Assembly (NCBI GenBank): GCA_963921935.1
Contig: OY998180.1
Span: forward strand, 86,859,139 to 86,923,138
Length of the DNA: 64,000 nucleotides
Source of the DNA: Galeruca laticollis
Lineage: Eukaryota > Arthropoda > Insecta > Coleoptera > Chrysomelidae
Direction of reading: 5' to 3'
The notes beneath the pieces are model-generated. The model worked only from the letters and a program-made list of their open reading frames with translations. It was not told the origin of the DNA and did no database searches. Position 1 is the first letter of the stretch. Each line of letters starts with the position of its first letter. The position numbers and the translations under genes were made by a program. This document shows, one piece after another, positions 33,240 through 44,017 of this stretch.

Positions 33240-34458
33240 TCACCTTTCGCCACGGCAGATCCAGCTGATTCCTTTGGTCCTTTGGTCGAGGCCAATTCTG
33301 GTCTTCGATTTCAGGACAGCAGGTCCAGTTCCTATTTCCGTTTCCCTTGAGGAGACGTTACCCGTATTCTTTTTGGGGAAGCCAGCTCTCCCTTCGGGAT
33401 GGCTGGTGCCGCGGCTACGTGCCGGCGGTACACTCTCCCTGTTCTTGTGAGGAGGGTCGGTCCTCCTCACTGCAACAGGAGGTTTTCCACTCGGCCCCGG
33501 GCCACGGCTTTTCTCGGATCTCTTCGAGGGACCCGGTTTTGATGCCAGTTGGGAGGGCCGGGCTTTAGACCGGAAAACAACCTGTCCAAAACACAGGTAT
33601 GGTTTGAATCCAATCCTCTCCAACGTGGCCATGGATCGATCGTCAATGGCGAAAGTCCATGTTTGACCAGGGCCTGTAATTTCCTTGTGTAGGACAGTCC
33701 ACTCCAAGGTAAACAGACCGTGGTTCATTTTCCTCAGTCTGGTGAGGACCTGTTCTGAAGTCAGTCTACTACTGCCTTCGTCAGGTATGTAAGCCACACG
33801 AACGTGTGGCTTTGGAAGTCGGTCACCTGAAACACATTTCAGGGAGGCACCGTCCCATAGTTGAAGTGTATTGACTACGCCAGTCAACCACGAGACACTC
33901 TCCTGATTTACACCGGTGACCTGTTACCATCCAGGCCGGAAAGTACAGCTCTGGAACTGTACTTGTGGACCACCTTCAGGTATATCCTCTACAGTGGTCA
34001 TAATGGCATACTGAAGGAATTCCATTCGTTTGGTCGTGATGGAGGCTGTCGGATGTAAAATTCCCATCTTGATGCTGGATACAGCCTGCCCATAAGAGGG
34101 CTTTTGTAAGTCAGTTTCACCTGACGTTACCATTGATTCAGCCGGGTGGGTCATCGTTAGAGCGTAAGCGCTTGCTGGCACCAGCCACAGAGGGAAGATG
34201 TTTCCTCTCTTGCGGTTGATCCCGCTCCCGCGGCTCTAGAATTTGATGCAAGGCAGATTTGTATGGAACCCGACTCTTGATGAAATGACTAAGTCGTTTT
34301 CTGGCTGCACCACCTAGTTTCCTAGGTTTATTTTCAGGAGTTGGAGACCTGAGTAGATCTCGTTCTTGATCAGAGGTTACAGGGAGGTCAGTTGGAGTCG
34401 ATAGGTCGACTTTCATCTCCTCTGTAGTTTTTACGTTTGTTTTGGTTACTTCTTCCAT
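33240..34458 (-). pseudogene. LOA-like ORF1 with DUF4780-type domain
   Basis: Three frames. 34458-34138 gives the charged N-terminus (starts MEEVTKTNVKTTEE). 34181-33924 has KPSYGQAVSSIKMGILHP, the start of the DUF4780-like domain. 33887-33240 has the core (DGASLKCVSGDRLPKPH, KMNHGLFTLEWTVLHKE, TWTFAIDDRSMATLERIGFK, CFGQVVFRS) and a Pro/Arg/Lys-rich tail. DUF4780 is known from ORF1 of LOA-like elements and probably works in RNA binding. Frameshifts break it. Plus-strand ORFs here are antisense shadows. Confidence 0.75.
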
Positions 34459-34660
34459 AAAAGTCCCACGAGTAGCTAGGGAAAAAGAGGTCCATCACGG
34501 AAGAGCCCTGCATTACCATGATAAGGCTGACTTACGACGGGAGGGCGCCTAGTATCTTCAAGGGTCCGTTGGTGACAGATGATAAGGCTCACTGTCATGC
34601 ATCCCCTCGGCACGGATACGCACACCTTAGGATTAAGCCGAAAGACCGTTGAGATGTCAT

Positions 34661-35740
34661 TTAGTCAAAGAATAACAGCACCAAAAATGATCCTGTTATT
34701 CCCATTACCAGCGGTGCTAACGAGGAAGCAGACACCTGATAACTGAATTTGCCCACCATCACATAACCCAAGCTAACATACATGCAAAAGCAGCAAGCAG
34801 TAGTTAAAGCAGTGCAACAATGAGCAAAGACAGCCAACCCCGCCCCGCCAGGAAGATAGCAGATTTTGGGTGGACAAGACACGCCAGTAGACGAAAAGAA
34901 GATCGAACAAATAAAACCCTGCATGCCAGAAATACGCCCCAAGATAGAAGAGATTGTAAGTTCTGCTAGATTCAAGGCCCCAACGTTCAGCGGTGAGACG
35001 TCGAGGACCAATTATATAAAACCGTTTGAGGCAGCCACTAGAGAGAATAATTGATCCGATAAGGAGAAGGCAGTGAACTCAACTATTGCGATTCGGGGAG
35101 AAGCCTTAGATGTACTTCAGGCAATACCCCTTGAAGAAATAGATGACTTTGAGTAGCTGAAGAAGAGGTTGTACATGCGATATGGTCACGAACATCTAGA
35201 TCACTTCTGTCAATTCCAGGTGAAAACGTGATGGAACCCTTCAAGAGTATGATATAGATATTGCCCTACTAGTCCGATTTGATTATCCATCAGTACCAGA
35301 GAACATGGTGGAATGTTTGGGCATCCAGACCTTCATTGACGGCTTACGTTACCACGATATGCAGACGACGCTTCGTTAAACCCATCCCAAAACTTTGGTT
35401 CATGCATTAACTGCTGCTCTTGAATATGAAGCAGCTACGAATACAACAAAGGTAGCACCATCCAAGAAGAAGGTGTGGAGAGCTAGGGTATGTACATAGT
35501 TCGTGTAGGCGCCCTAGAGCTCCTGCAAAACAAGAACTCGACAAGGCCGAATATCGAGCTAGTATGAGTCACCGAAATATCAACTCTCTGTCTAGACGGT
35601 CGCGGTCGGTAGACTGGTCCCACTGCAACAAGGCGGAATCTAAGGTGGCTGCAGTCTCTAGATTGACAGTGGTCAATGAAGAATGGTCACCCACCAGGAT
35701 CAGAAAAGATTAGTAGAATGATTCTCACCTAAAAACTTCT
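34661..35740 (+). pseudogene. Ty3/gypsy gag remnant
   Basis: Plus-strand translation: KAPTFSGETSRTNYIKPFEAA, then after a stop STIAIRGEALDVLQAIPLEE, LKKRLYMRYGHEHLDHFCQFQ, and IQTFIDGLR in another frame. This is the Retrotrans_gag pattern (FxG...W..F...A..LRG.A..VL...L...R...). The best open piece is 34866-35054. Multiple stops and frameshifts; no zinc knuckle, pol or LTR recognised nearby. Probably an isolated fragment. Confidence 0.65.
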
Positions 35741-36069
35741 CTATATAGTTATCAGCTCAACCATTTGGGCAAGAGTAGTCTATCAATAGTGGTCTACTCC
35801 TTTTGCCTAAAGTCGAACAATTGCTTTTGTCCGGGGCAAATTTTTCTTTCATCGTCATTTTTGAAAAAATTTGAAGAAATAATTAATACATACTCATTAT
35901 TCAAGAGGGTTTACCAGTATAATAGAAAATCTTCTCGAGGTGAAAGTTGGCAGGAGCTATGGATGGTGTAAAAATAATCAGAATTATCAAAAGGTCAATC
36001 ATTTATTCGATTTAAAATAATTTGAAAAATAAATATAGTACAATACTTCAGAAACACTTTTAAGAATTA

Positions 36070-36540
36070 CAAACTAGTTGTTTCAAAAGATGAATATGTT
36101 GTGCAGCATATTAATGACTTAGATGCGCGCTTCTATGGCCTAACAAAAAATACTTGTATGAATTAGCATTTCAGTATGCTCGTGAAAACAAAAATCCACA
36201 TTCTGGCAGAGATTAGTGAGGTAGAAATCAATGGTACATGATTTTTTATGAAAACGCATCCAGGGCTACGTTTTAGTTTAATAGAGCACAAGGTTTTTTG
36301 ATAATTTCAAATCTGTTATTTAAAATCATAACATAACTCCAGGTAACATGAATAATGTCGATGAAACAGACACACCCACTTCTGATGAAAACCTATCTTT
36401 AGTCGGAAAAAAAGGTAGGCAGCATTTCTTCTGCACAGAGGATCTTTAATTACCGCGGCAGCTGGAAATCTGGAATACAAACTTCAACACCTATTAAAGA
36501 TGAAATTATATCAAATGCACCATCGCCTAGGAACTTACCA
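36070..36540 (+). pseudogene. pogo-type transposase, N-terminal part
   Basis: Translation shows DEYVVQHINDLDARFYGLT, YELAFQYARENKNPHSGRD, GRNQWYMIFYENAS and NNVDETDTPTSDENLSLVGK. These are the CENP-B-like DNA-binding linker and the first DDE region (the NVDET motif keeps its Asp) of pogo/Tigger-like transposases. Broken by stops and frameshifts; ends at the MITE. Confidence 0.7.
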
Positions 36541-36543
36541 GTA

Positions 36544-37025
36544 ATACACTATAGTTTAAAAATACTAAAAAAAACACGCTTTGATAGCAAATCGATTTAA
36601 AATATAGCAATTCATTTTTAAGTAGAGAAGACTTTCTGATACTGCTGTAAAAATCCAACAATAAATTATTAATAATTGATTTGGAATAAGATGAATATGA
36701 AAATTAAGATTTTAACATAAAATTCAAATATTGTAAAAAATCGTCGGTTGCAATGATTTATTATATTTTCATAATAACTCTAGTTTTGTAAATAGTAACT
36801 AATAAAATGACTTTCGCATTTAGAATCAACCATTCCACGTTTTTTAACTATATTTGAATTTTTGTTAATATCTTAATTTTTATATTGATCTTATTCCAAA
36901 TTAATTAGTTATAATTCATAGCTGAATTTTCATTTATTATTGCTCTTATGATTAAGAATAATTTTCTAGTTTTTAGTTCGATTTGCTATTAAAGCGTGAT
37001 CCTCCAGTTTTTTAAACTGTATTCT
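36544..37025. mobile_element. palindromic MITE, about 480 bp
   Basis: Terminal inverted repeats: TATAGTTTAAAAATAC...CACGCTTTGATAGCAAATCG at the left, and CGATTTGCTATTAAAGCGTG...TTTTTTAAACTGTA at the right. The inner parts (GATTTGGAATAAGATGAATA and its inverse) also pair, so the whole element can fold back on itself. Non-coding. It sits where the pogo transposase is interrupted. Confidence 0.75.
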
Positions 37026-37379
37026 ATTTTCTGAACTGCACGTCCCCCCTAGCTATTTAAAAAATCTGAGGGGGTAGCTGTGAAGTATAGGGGGTAAAAG
37101 GGGTGAATATTTTGTGTATGTTATAACACTACCCAAAACGAGGTACCCGTATATTAGCTTTGAGTACAGCTAGTTGGCTGAAAATTTCACTGTAACATCA
37201 GACCAGCATCCCGAGTCATCTGACAAAATTCCATCGTGATCGGTGAATGCGTTCCTATTCTTTGGTCATTTAAAAATTGACTTCTTGTATGAAAAATAAA
37301 CCTCATCAGGTATAACATAGTATCCATTTTTATCACCTAAATTTCAATAAGGTGATCAGGTGCTTTTATTGTAAAAATA

Positions 37380-38240
37380 TTTGTCGTGTGTGCTTAATGA
37401 CATATGCTTTGTTTTAGTTCAACCAGCTTGTAGGACCGTCATGAATGTATGCCTGGTTTCATATGTTCTGGTTTTTGAAAATTGCATTAAATCAACGAAC
37501 ATGACATTTATTCCTCCAAAAAACGCGTTTGTATTTTTAAGTTGTCGCAGACGAGTAAATCACGCAAAGCATCTCATAAGGAACCATAGACATTTCGTCT
37601 TTGAACAGAAATTCAACGTGTTGCCATTATTGACGCATTACTCCTAAATAATTACCTGTAAGAAGAGGCATATTAACAATGACCCCATCTTTCTGCACAG
37701 GTAATTTTAGTAGACGATAATTTCCCATAACACCGATTTACTTAATTTTTTTACAATTTGAACAGTAAATATTTCCCAGTGACTGCTCCAAAATATTTTC
37801 AGGTGTTCGATCCCCATTAAGTTGGTTTTCTATACTCTCTAAAACAAAAATGAAGAGTTCTCTTTGGTTGTTGTGCTCTTTGGAATTGTCAATTGCTCAT
37901 ATTTATTTCTGGCAATTCTTCTTCTTCGCCTTCAGGATTCATTGTCTCTGGCAGCTCCAAAATTTCAAAAGGATGCACTTCATTAAATCCATTTCCAAGC
38001 TGTTGATCACGCTCTCGATGTTGGCACTTATGTTTACACATTGCCTCCAGTTGATTTTCTCGAGCTGAAAAAAAAATACATTATCAAATTCTTCGAGTAA
38101 TTCAGTTTCCGATCGATACGGCATATATTGAAGTAGTAAGCTTTAGTGAAAGTTCTCATGATGCTTCTGATATATGACACTCTTACGACTGCAGTTCTGA
38201 AGTAATATACCTTACTGTCATTTTCCTGTTGCGTGCATTC
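37380..38240 (-). pseudogene. Helitron PIF1-like helicase remnant
   Basis: Minus-strand translation, in changing frames: MPYRSETELLEEFDNVF (38124 downwards, the region before the helicase in Helitron proteins), KLPVQKDGVIVNMPLLTGNY, WQHVEFLFKDEMSMVPYEML (Walker B-like DEMS), then RLRQLKNTNAFFGGINVMFV.DLMQF (helicase motif III region). These match the order in Helitron PIF1 helicases, which unwind DNA during rolling-circle transposition. No Rep domain or Helitron ends seen. It interrupts the pogo transposase. Confidence 0.65.
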
Positions 38241-38264
38241 TCAAAGGTGAAAATAAAAACCAGA

Positions 38265-39315
38265 ACTCGAGGATGGAATGCCACCCGGATCTATTGTGTA
38301 CATGAATCAGAAGTCAGCCTACATCAACATAGAGATTTTTCTCGAATGGCTCAAATTTCATTTCATCCCAAGAAAAACTGCGGGAAATGTGCTCCTAATT
38401 CTTGATGGCCACAGATCTAGAAGCTCTGACATACGCTGATGAGAATGACATAATCCTGCTTTGCCTTCCCCCACATACTACCCACTATCTCCAACCTCTC
38501 GATAGATCCTTTTTTAAGTCGTTGAAGGCATCATTTTATCAAACTTGCGATACGTGTATTAAATCCAATTCTGATAGAAAAATTGGACGACTCCTAGGTG
38601 TTGCTTGGGGAAAGGATTCAAGTGTTCAAAATGCAACATCAGGTTTTAAGGCGGCTGGAATTTACCCGTTTAATCCGCGAAGTATCCCGGCTACGCCTAT
38701 GGAGGTATCGATGTGGGAATACAAGAAACGTCTGCGAAAATTCTGTGCCAAGAGAAGGAACGAATTACCAAACCCCAGCCTTCAACTTCATGTGCTGCTG
38801 ATTTAGCTGATGAGCCTATAGTTCAAACCCAAACATCTACTCCTCCAAAAATGACGCCTGGAAAAGCCTTAGATATTGTATCTCCTATTCCAGCTGCTGC
38901 TGTGCGAGACGCTAAAAGAAAAGGAGGGAAACTCGCAGAGATTTTAAATAATGCAGAGGCTATAGAAAGGCGCAAAAGCATTCAGGAGCACAAACAAGTG
39001 AATCTCAACAAAACGAAACGTGGCACAAAGGCAGCTAAAATGCCTGTGGTATCTAAAAAGGAGAAATTTACTGCGAAAACGGTGCCAAAAGGAAAACAGA
39101 AGACCCTAAAACTGCAGGTAGAGGACTCCAGTGACGAAGATTCAAGCTTGTCTCTTCATGATAGCAGTTCAGATTTGGAAAATCATGATGACGCAACCTG
39201 CACTGGATGTGGCGAAGAGTATACGAAGACAACTAAAGATAGAGATTGGATTCAATGCATTCATTGCCAGCAGTGGGTGCATGAGGGATGTACCAAGTAT
39301 CGAAATACGTGCTAG
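38265..39315 (+). pseudogene. pogo-type transposase C-terminal part with PHD-like zinc finger
   Basis: Translation from 38265: GMPPGSIVYMNQKSAYINIEI, then VLLILDGHRS (second DDE Asp). After a frameshift near 38400 comes IILLCLPPHTTHYLQPLDRS (third acidic region), FFKSLKASFY, GFKAAGIYPFNPRSIP. The frame then shifts again near 38800 into a basic, Ser/Lys-rich tail. The end (about residues 155-198 of 38713-39315) is CTGCGEEYTK...DWIQCIHCQQWVHEGC: Cys-x2-Cys, Cys-x2-Cys and His-x2-Cys in the spacing of a PHD finger. PHD fingers normally read histone tails; fusion to pogo-like transposases occurs in insects. Confidence 0.85.
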
Positions 39316-40466
39316 TTCTGTGTTAAAGTGCTTATTAAGAGGCGTATAGTGTAGTGGCATCTCTTCCTTAACCTGACGGCGTTTCTTCCGCAGGTTTACG
39401 TAGAGATGCCGATTCGCAGAGTATTGAAACATATTTTTTTTAATATTTGTTACACGTTTATGGCGGAATAAAACTTATGTTTCTGTTTTGATAAGTAAAT
39501 GTTGAATATAACAACGTGTTTTTTGATTATGACATGTTAATTAGGAAGCATTTATCAAAGTCGATATGAAAAATCGGCATCTCGCCATCTCTATATGTAA
39601 ATCTACAGCATTTCTATTACACATCTATTTCCAAGTTGAGAATATCCTCAAAAATAATCTGAACAGTACGCCACTGGAAATTTGATGACTCCATGTATTC
39701 AAAATTTCCAAAGCAGGAAAATGAATGTATTGCTGCCCTTTTATAACACATTGTTAGAGAATTTAATGATGGCTTCAAAACAATCCCAATATTATGAATA
39801 AGATGCCAGGTCTAATCATTTTCTATGTCATTGGTTTATCCAGAAGAAGATTTTGTGCATTATTTGTTCTGTAGCGATATTTTTAACAACTTATTTCTTG
39901 GCGAAAACTGCGTGCAATGTAATATTTGCAGAAATTGGGCACATTAGTTAGGTGCGATTTTAAAGCGGAATATTCATTTGCGATCACCGCAAAGGAGAAA
40001 TTCTTTCTTCTAGAAAAATTAGATAGTTTTCACTTTTGGTTTTTGTGCCTTTTTTTATTAATTACGTTTTTAGGATATCATGTAAGATATGGCATAATTT
40101 TTATTTTCGTTTGATATTTAAGTTTCCTCTTATCAAGTTGTTGTATAATTATCAAAAATATGAATGGTTATTCCATATTTGGCCTAATTTACCTACTGAA
40201 CTAAAATCAATCATAAACCGTCATATTTGATTCTTTTCACCCTACTTGCTTCCTTCTGCCCAAACGTTTGATTCCATATGCCCTATAGGTGTGGGCAAAC
40301 GGAATCAAATAAATTATTCCACTAATTTGCGTTTCACAGTCAAAATTTTGGACGAAAAAATATCTCAAATTAGCTAAATTAAATATCAAATTATGGTCTT
40401 TCCTATATACAAAATTTGTAGGAAAATAACAAAAGATGAAGAGAGAATCAATTTATTATTTAAAGT
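39316..40466. other. no gene; pogo 3' flank with a hairpin
   Basis: Non-coding. A hairpin at 40267-40309 (TTTGATTCCATATGCCC ... GGGCAAACGGAATCAAA) resembles the pogo-type end GGGCAAAAGGAGTCA in both arms. It may be a collapsed pair of transposon ends. Confidence 0.45.
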
Positions 40467-40492
40467 GACTCCTTTTGCCCGAGTCTCCCCTA

Positions 40493-42310
40493 GTATTTTT
40501 AATAGTTTTCAATTAATCATTTATGAATTCGTTATCTGCTGATTAAAATCAAGAAAAATTTATATGTGCCTGGATTTGTTGCTACAAATTGTTATTCTTA
40601 CCACTATACTATCAATAGTCCTAAAAGTATTTTTTTTCAGTCATCTTGTGTTGGATATAAACAGAGATTTATGCGTTACTTTATAAATTGGTTCCTTCCA
40701 TTACTTCTCATTCTTTTATATTCGATCGACTAAAGAAAAATGTGTAGTCTATAAAGAAAGAATAACATATGTTTAGATAAATATCTATTACTATCTTTTG
40801 TGACAGAAACGTAAGTGCGCGCAGGTGCTACAAACTCTCCTTTCGACTATTAAGCCAGAGAGATAGTGCGTTCGGAACACGTAGTAGCTACCGAAAAGAG
40901 CTACTGCCGTTGCACAAACAACACACACTTATTTTGCCATTTGAAACACCGGGAGAACATTATCTGCGAGGCTATTAATCCCGCTCCTTTGTTGCGAATG
41001 TTTTTTGGTGGGCGTCGTTATGGAGACGACTTCCGGTTGCTTAGCAACACGATGCTTCTCCTACCTCGGTGATATTCCCTTCTCTAGAGGTGGGTGCGCG
41101 CTTATGAAACAGATATTTAAATTTTTGGTGAGTAAGTAGTTCATTCGCCAAAAATTCAAAAAAAAAATCCATTCACCATTGTAGCATGTTTCCATTAAAT
41201 TGAATAATAAATACATTCTCATTTGTACTGAATTTGATTTTTATTATTTTCAGAGGCAATTATTTATAATGAATAACTACATGAGTACAATGAAAGATAG
41301 TTTTTTATTTCTTGATATTGGTGATGTTTTTTTTAAATTTCCGTTAAATGGGAATAAAAAGACACATCATTTTCCGAACACACGATCGTATGTTCACGTA
41401 TAGAAAACGTATAATAAAAATATACTCAATTATTGAGAAAACGTTATTGACTAAAATATACTTAACATGAATCAAATGCCAAATAGTGGAATATTCTAAA
41501 TACAGAACAAACAAAATTACTGACAAACTTCTGATTGGAACTAATTTAGTATCTCGGAAGCTCATACTTATACATAGTTCACGAATAAGTTCATGATTGA
41601 TGCTGACAATTAATCAGTAACAATTCCATCTCTATAAAGTAATATATAACGCCGACGCAGGTCATCGTTTGTTTTGTACAATTGCTTGAATGATGGATAT
41701 ATATTATTGTTGCCTATAGGAAGTTGATTTTCTTAGTGTAAATAAAAAGATCGTGACCGAATCTAAAAAGTTTCTCTCAGGAATAGAGAGGGAAAAATAT
41801 TGAATTACACTGAAATGGGAAGATTTGAATAAATGTAGGCATTTTGCAAGATATGTTCAACTTAAATTTGAAGCAATAAGGCTCTCAATTTCGAGACGAA
41901 CCTCCAATATGCAGTAAGTTTTCATGCTTGTTTAGCTGACTCATTAGCAAGAAGTATCCGTACATAATTAGAATTATTGAGAAGAGTATCTACACAAGGG
42001 CGGCTTTATTGCTATATAAATGAGGCACTCAATTAGTAAATGAAGCAGAGTTCCAGTTTCCCGCAATTTACAGGTACAAGATATTTCCCCAAAGATGAGA
42101 TTAATTGTATCAGTAGCTTCAAACCTTAATATTGTAACGAATTCATTTGAAGGGGAAGCTCATCACTATTTTGACTAGCTGCATTCGTATGTTAAGTTCA
42201 TTGTAATTAATTTTATATCCTTCAGAAAGAGGTAATCATGGCCATCTTAGCGGGATCGCATTAATATTGTCTGTAAATTTGTATAATAATAAAGACAATG
42301 AAGGACTTCA
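40493..42310. other. no recognisable gene
   Basis: No coding domain on either strand. 40800-41110 is clearly more GC-rich than the surroundings and has a short ORF (40866-41072) without known domain; it could be a host promoter/exon region or a repeat. Confidence 0.4.
41034..41050. promoter_or_regulatory. possible RFX X-box
   Basis: GTTGCTTAGCAAC fits the X-box consensus (RYYNYY, spacer, RRNRAC) with perfect inverted half-sites, inside the GC-rich 40.8-41.1 kb segment. X-boxes control ciliary genes. Such a short site can occur by chance and no gene is seen next to it. Confidence 0.25.
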
Positions 42311-43103
42311 TTAACCCTTTCGCGGCGGACGTCGCATATACACGGTTCCCAAAAAAATGGCACACAGACGGCTGTCGGATATATACTGTCAGTACTTTTT
42401 CAACTCTCAAGACTACTGCCGACTTAATGCGACCCCCTTGCAAGGTTACAGTGGCTGGTGTAGGGTTGTCGACTTATTCCGTTACAATCGTACATACTCC
42501 GCTCGGTGTCGGAAATACACGACGATCGTCGAGAGCGGATGCTCCCACAATAGGTTGTAACCGTTGCAAAGCACGTGGTTTCCAGAGCTTACATAAGTGA
42601 CTAAGTGAGCATTCCACATGAGTACGTGATCACGGATCCGTTGTAACCACGTGACGACTATCAACCAATCAGAGTGCTGGATGGTTTCACGTACGTCCGT
42701 GAAGGTCATCCCGGAGAGAAGTTAGTTAATTTCAACTTCAGTACGTGTTTTCTGTCCGTTTTGTAGACATTTTTTCAAATTTATTTTGGCGGTCTTGGGG
42801 TTTGAAACGTTTTTAGTTCGTGTTTTACGATGTCGACTGAACAAACGCAGTTCAAATGCGGATATTGTGGCTTTGACTTAATCGGTGCCACCAGTTTTCT
42901 TTTTCAACCCCTTGGACTTAGCTCCAAGGAGTAAAAGATAATTATTACTAGTCATTCTTCAACAAAAAAACTAGATTCTGAGAGAAAATAAACAATTTAC
43001 ATAGAAATACTGATAAAATACGGAAAATCAAGAGTTCAAAACATTAAAAAAATTAACGGTTTTAAAGATTAAAACTAACTTTTCGGCATCTGTGGCCCTG
43101 AAC

Positions 43104-43690
43104 AATATTCTATCATAAAATTGGTCACTTGTATACACTTCGGGGGATGTATCGTGCTAAGAAACCGAAATTTCTCCAAAAATTACCAAAAATGTAGTAT
43201 ATCTGGATATATAGGACCCGCTGTACTCGCTCTAGTCAACTGAAAATCAATAGGGTACATCTGTGAGACACCTTTAACAATATTAAATCATTAAATTGAT
43301 CAATCGTATATTCTCTGGAGGCCGTATCGTTCTAACAAACTGAAAATTCTTCTAAAATGAGAAAAATTTGGTACTCCAAGTACCATAGCACCCGTTGCAC
43401 TGGCTTTAGTGAGCTGAATATCAATAGAGTTCATATATGAGACGCTCTGAATAATATCCAATCATAAAATTGGTCACTAGTATATACTCCGGAGGCTGTA
43501 TCGTGTTAACAAACTGAAACTTCTCCAAAAACGACAAAAATATCGTACTTAAAGTACTGTAGCACATGTTGTATTGGTCCTGGTGAGCTGAAAATCAATA
43601 GAGTTCATCTGTGAGATGTCCTAAATAATATTCGATCATAAAATTGGAACTTGTTAAACTCCGGAGGCTGTATCGTGCTAACAAGACATG
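43104..43690. repeat. 174-bp tandem repeat, 3.4 copies
   Basis: Units start at 43104, 43279, 43453 and 43627 with AATATT(C)...ATCATAAAATTGG. Each contains CTCCGGAGGCTGTATCGTGC-like, CTTCTCCAAAAA, a GTACT..AGTAC palindrome, and AATCAATAGAGTTCATCTGT segments. Copies are clearly diverged. No ribozyme or ORF seen. Confidence 0.85.
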
Positions 43691-43706
43691 TAAGAAAAAG
43701 TAGCCG

Positions 43707-43725
43707 ACGACGACGACGACGACAT
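43707..43725. repeat. (GAC)n microsatellite
   Basis: CGACGACGACGACGACGAC directly after the 174-bp repeats. Confidence 0.9.
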
Positions 43726-44017
43726 ATACACAGGATTTTTTCTCAAATAACCGTTTTTTCGTGTTGTTGATGGAAAACGTGAAAATAACTCAACTGCATA
43801 TTAGATATGTTGGCGGAAAAGTAATAGTCCACAAAACCAAACAACAATAAAAGGAAATAACAATATTGGTGATGACAGTCATGGATACGTAACAACGGAT
43901 GCTCTATTTGGATGGCGTAAAATTCACGTATACTTTTCACTGATACGGACGTCCGTAATCACGTACCCATGTGGATGCAGCCTGAGTGAGTGAACTGTGG
44001 TTTTCAGTACGTTTTAA

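Larger units (their letters stand above)
31383..34660 (-). mobile_element. LOA-like non-LTR retrotransposon, 3'-truncated
   Basis: Minus strand: 5' UTR (about 34660-34460), ORF1 (34458-33240), ORF2 endonuclease (about 33150-32144), ORF2 RT start (31998-31383). Sequence stops inside RT before the YADD motif. GC content is clearly higher than the neighbourhood. A second copy of the same family lies at 56150-57440. Confidence 0.85.
35767..40490 (+). mobile_element. decayed pogo-type DNA transposon with nested insertions
   Basis: The right end reads GTGACTCCTTTTGCCCGAGTCTCCCC then TA (40467-40492). The left end has GGGCAAGAGTAGTC (35767-35780), which matches the inverted right end (GGGCAAAAGGAGTC) with a few changes. 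TA is the usual pogo target. Transposase pieces at 36070-36540 and 38265-39315 are in the same order and strand. Between them lie a MITE (36544-37025) and minus-strand Helitron helicase sequence. End assignment is tentative; the transposase is clear. Confidence 0.6.

Noticed and set aside
33217..33568. Plus-strand ORFs over the LOA ORF1
   Set aside because: Antisense shadows of a GC-rich coding region whose minus-strand frames show the DUF4780-type pattern.
43104..43690. Hammerhead in the 174-bp repeat
   Set aside because: No CTGANGA...GAAA pair with supporting stems on either strand.
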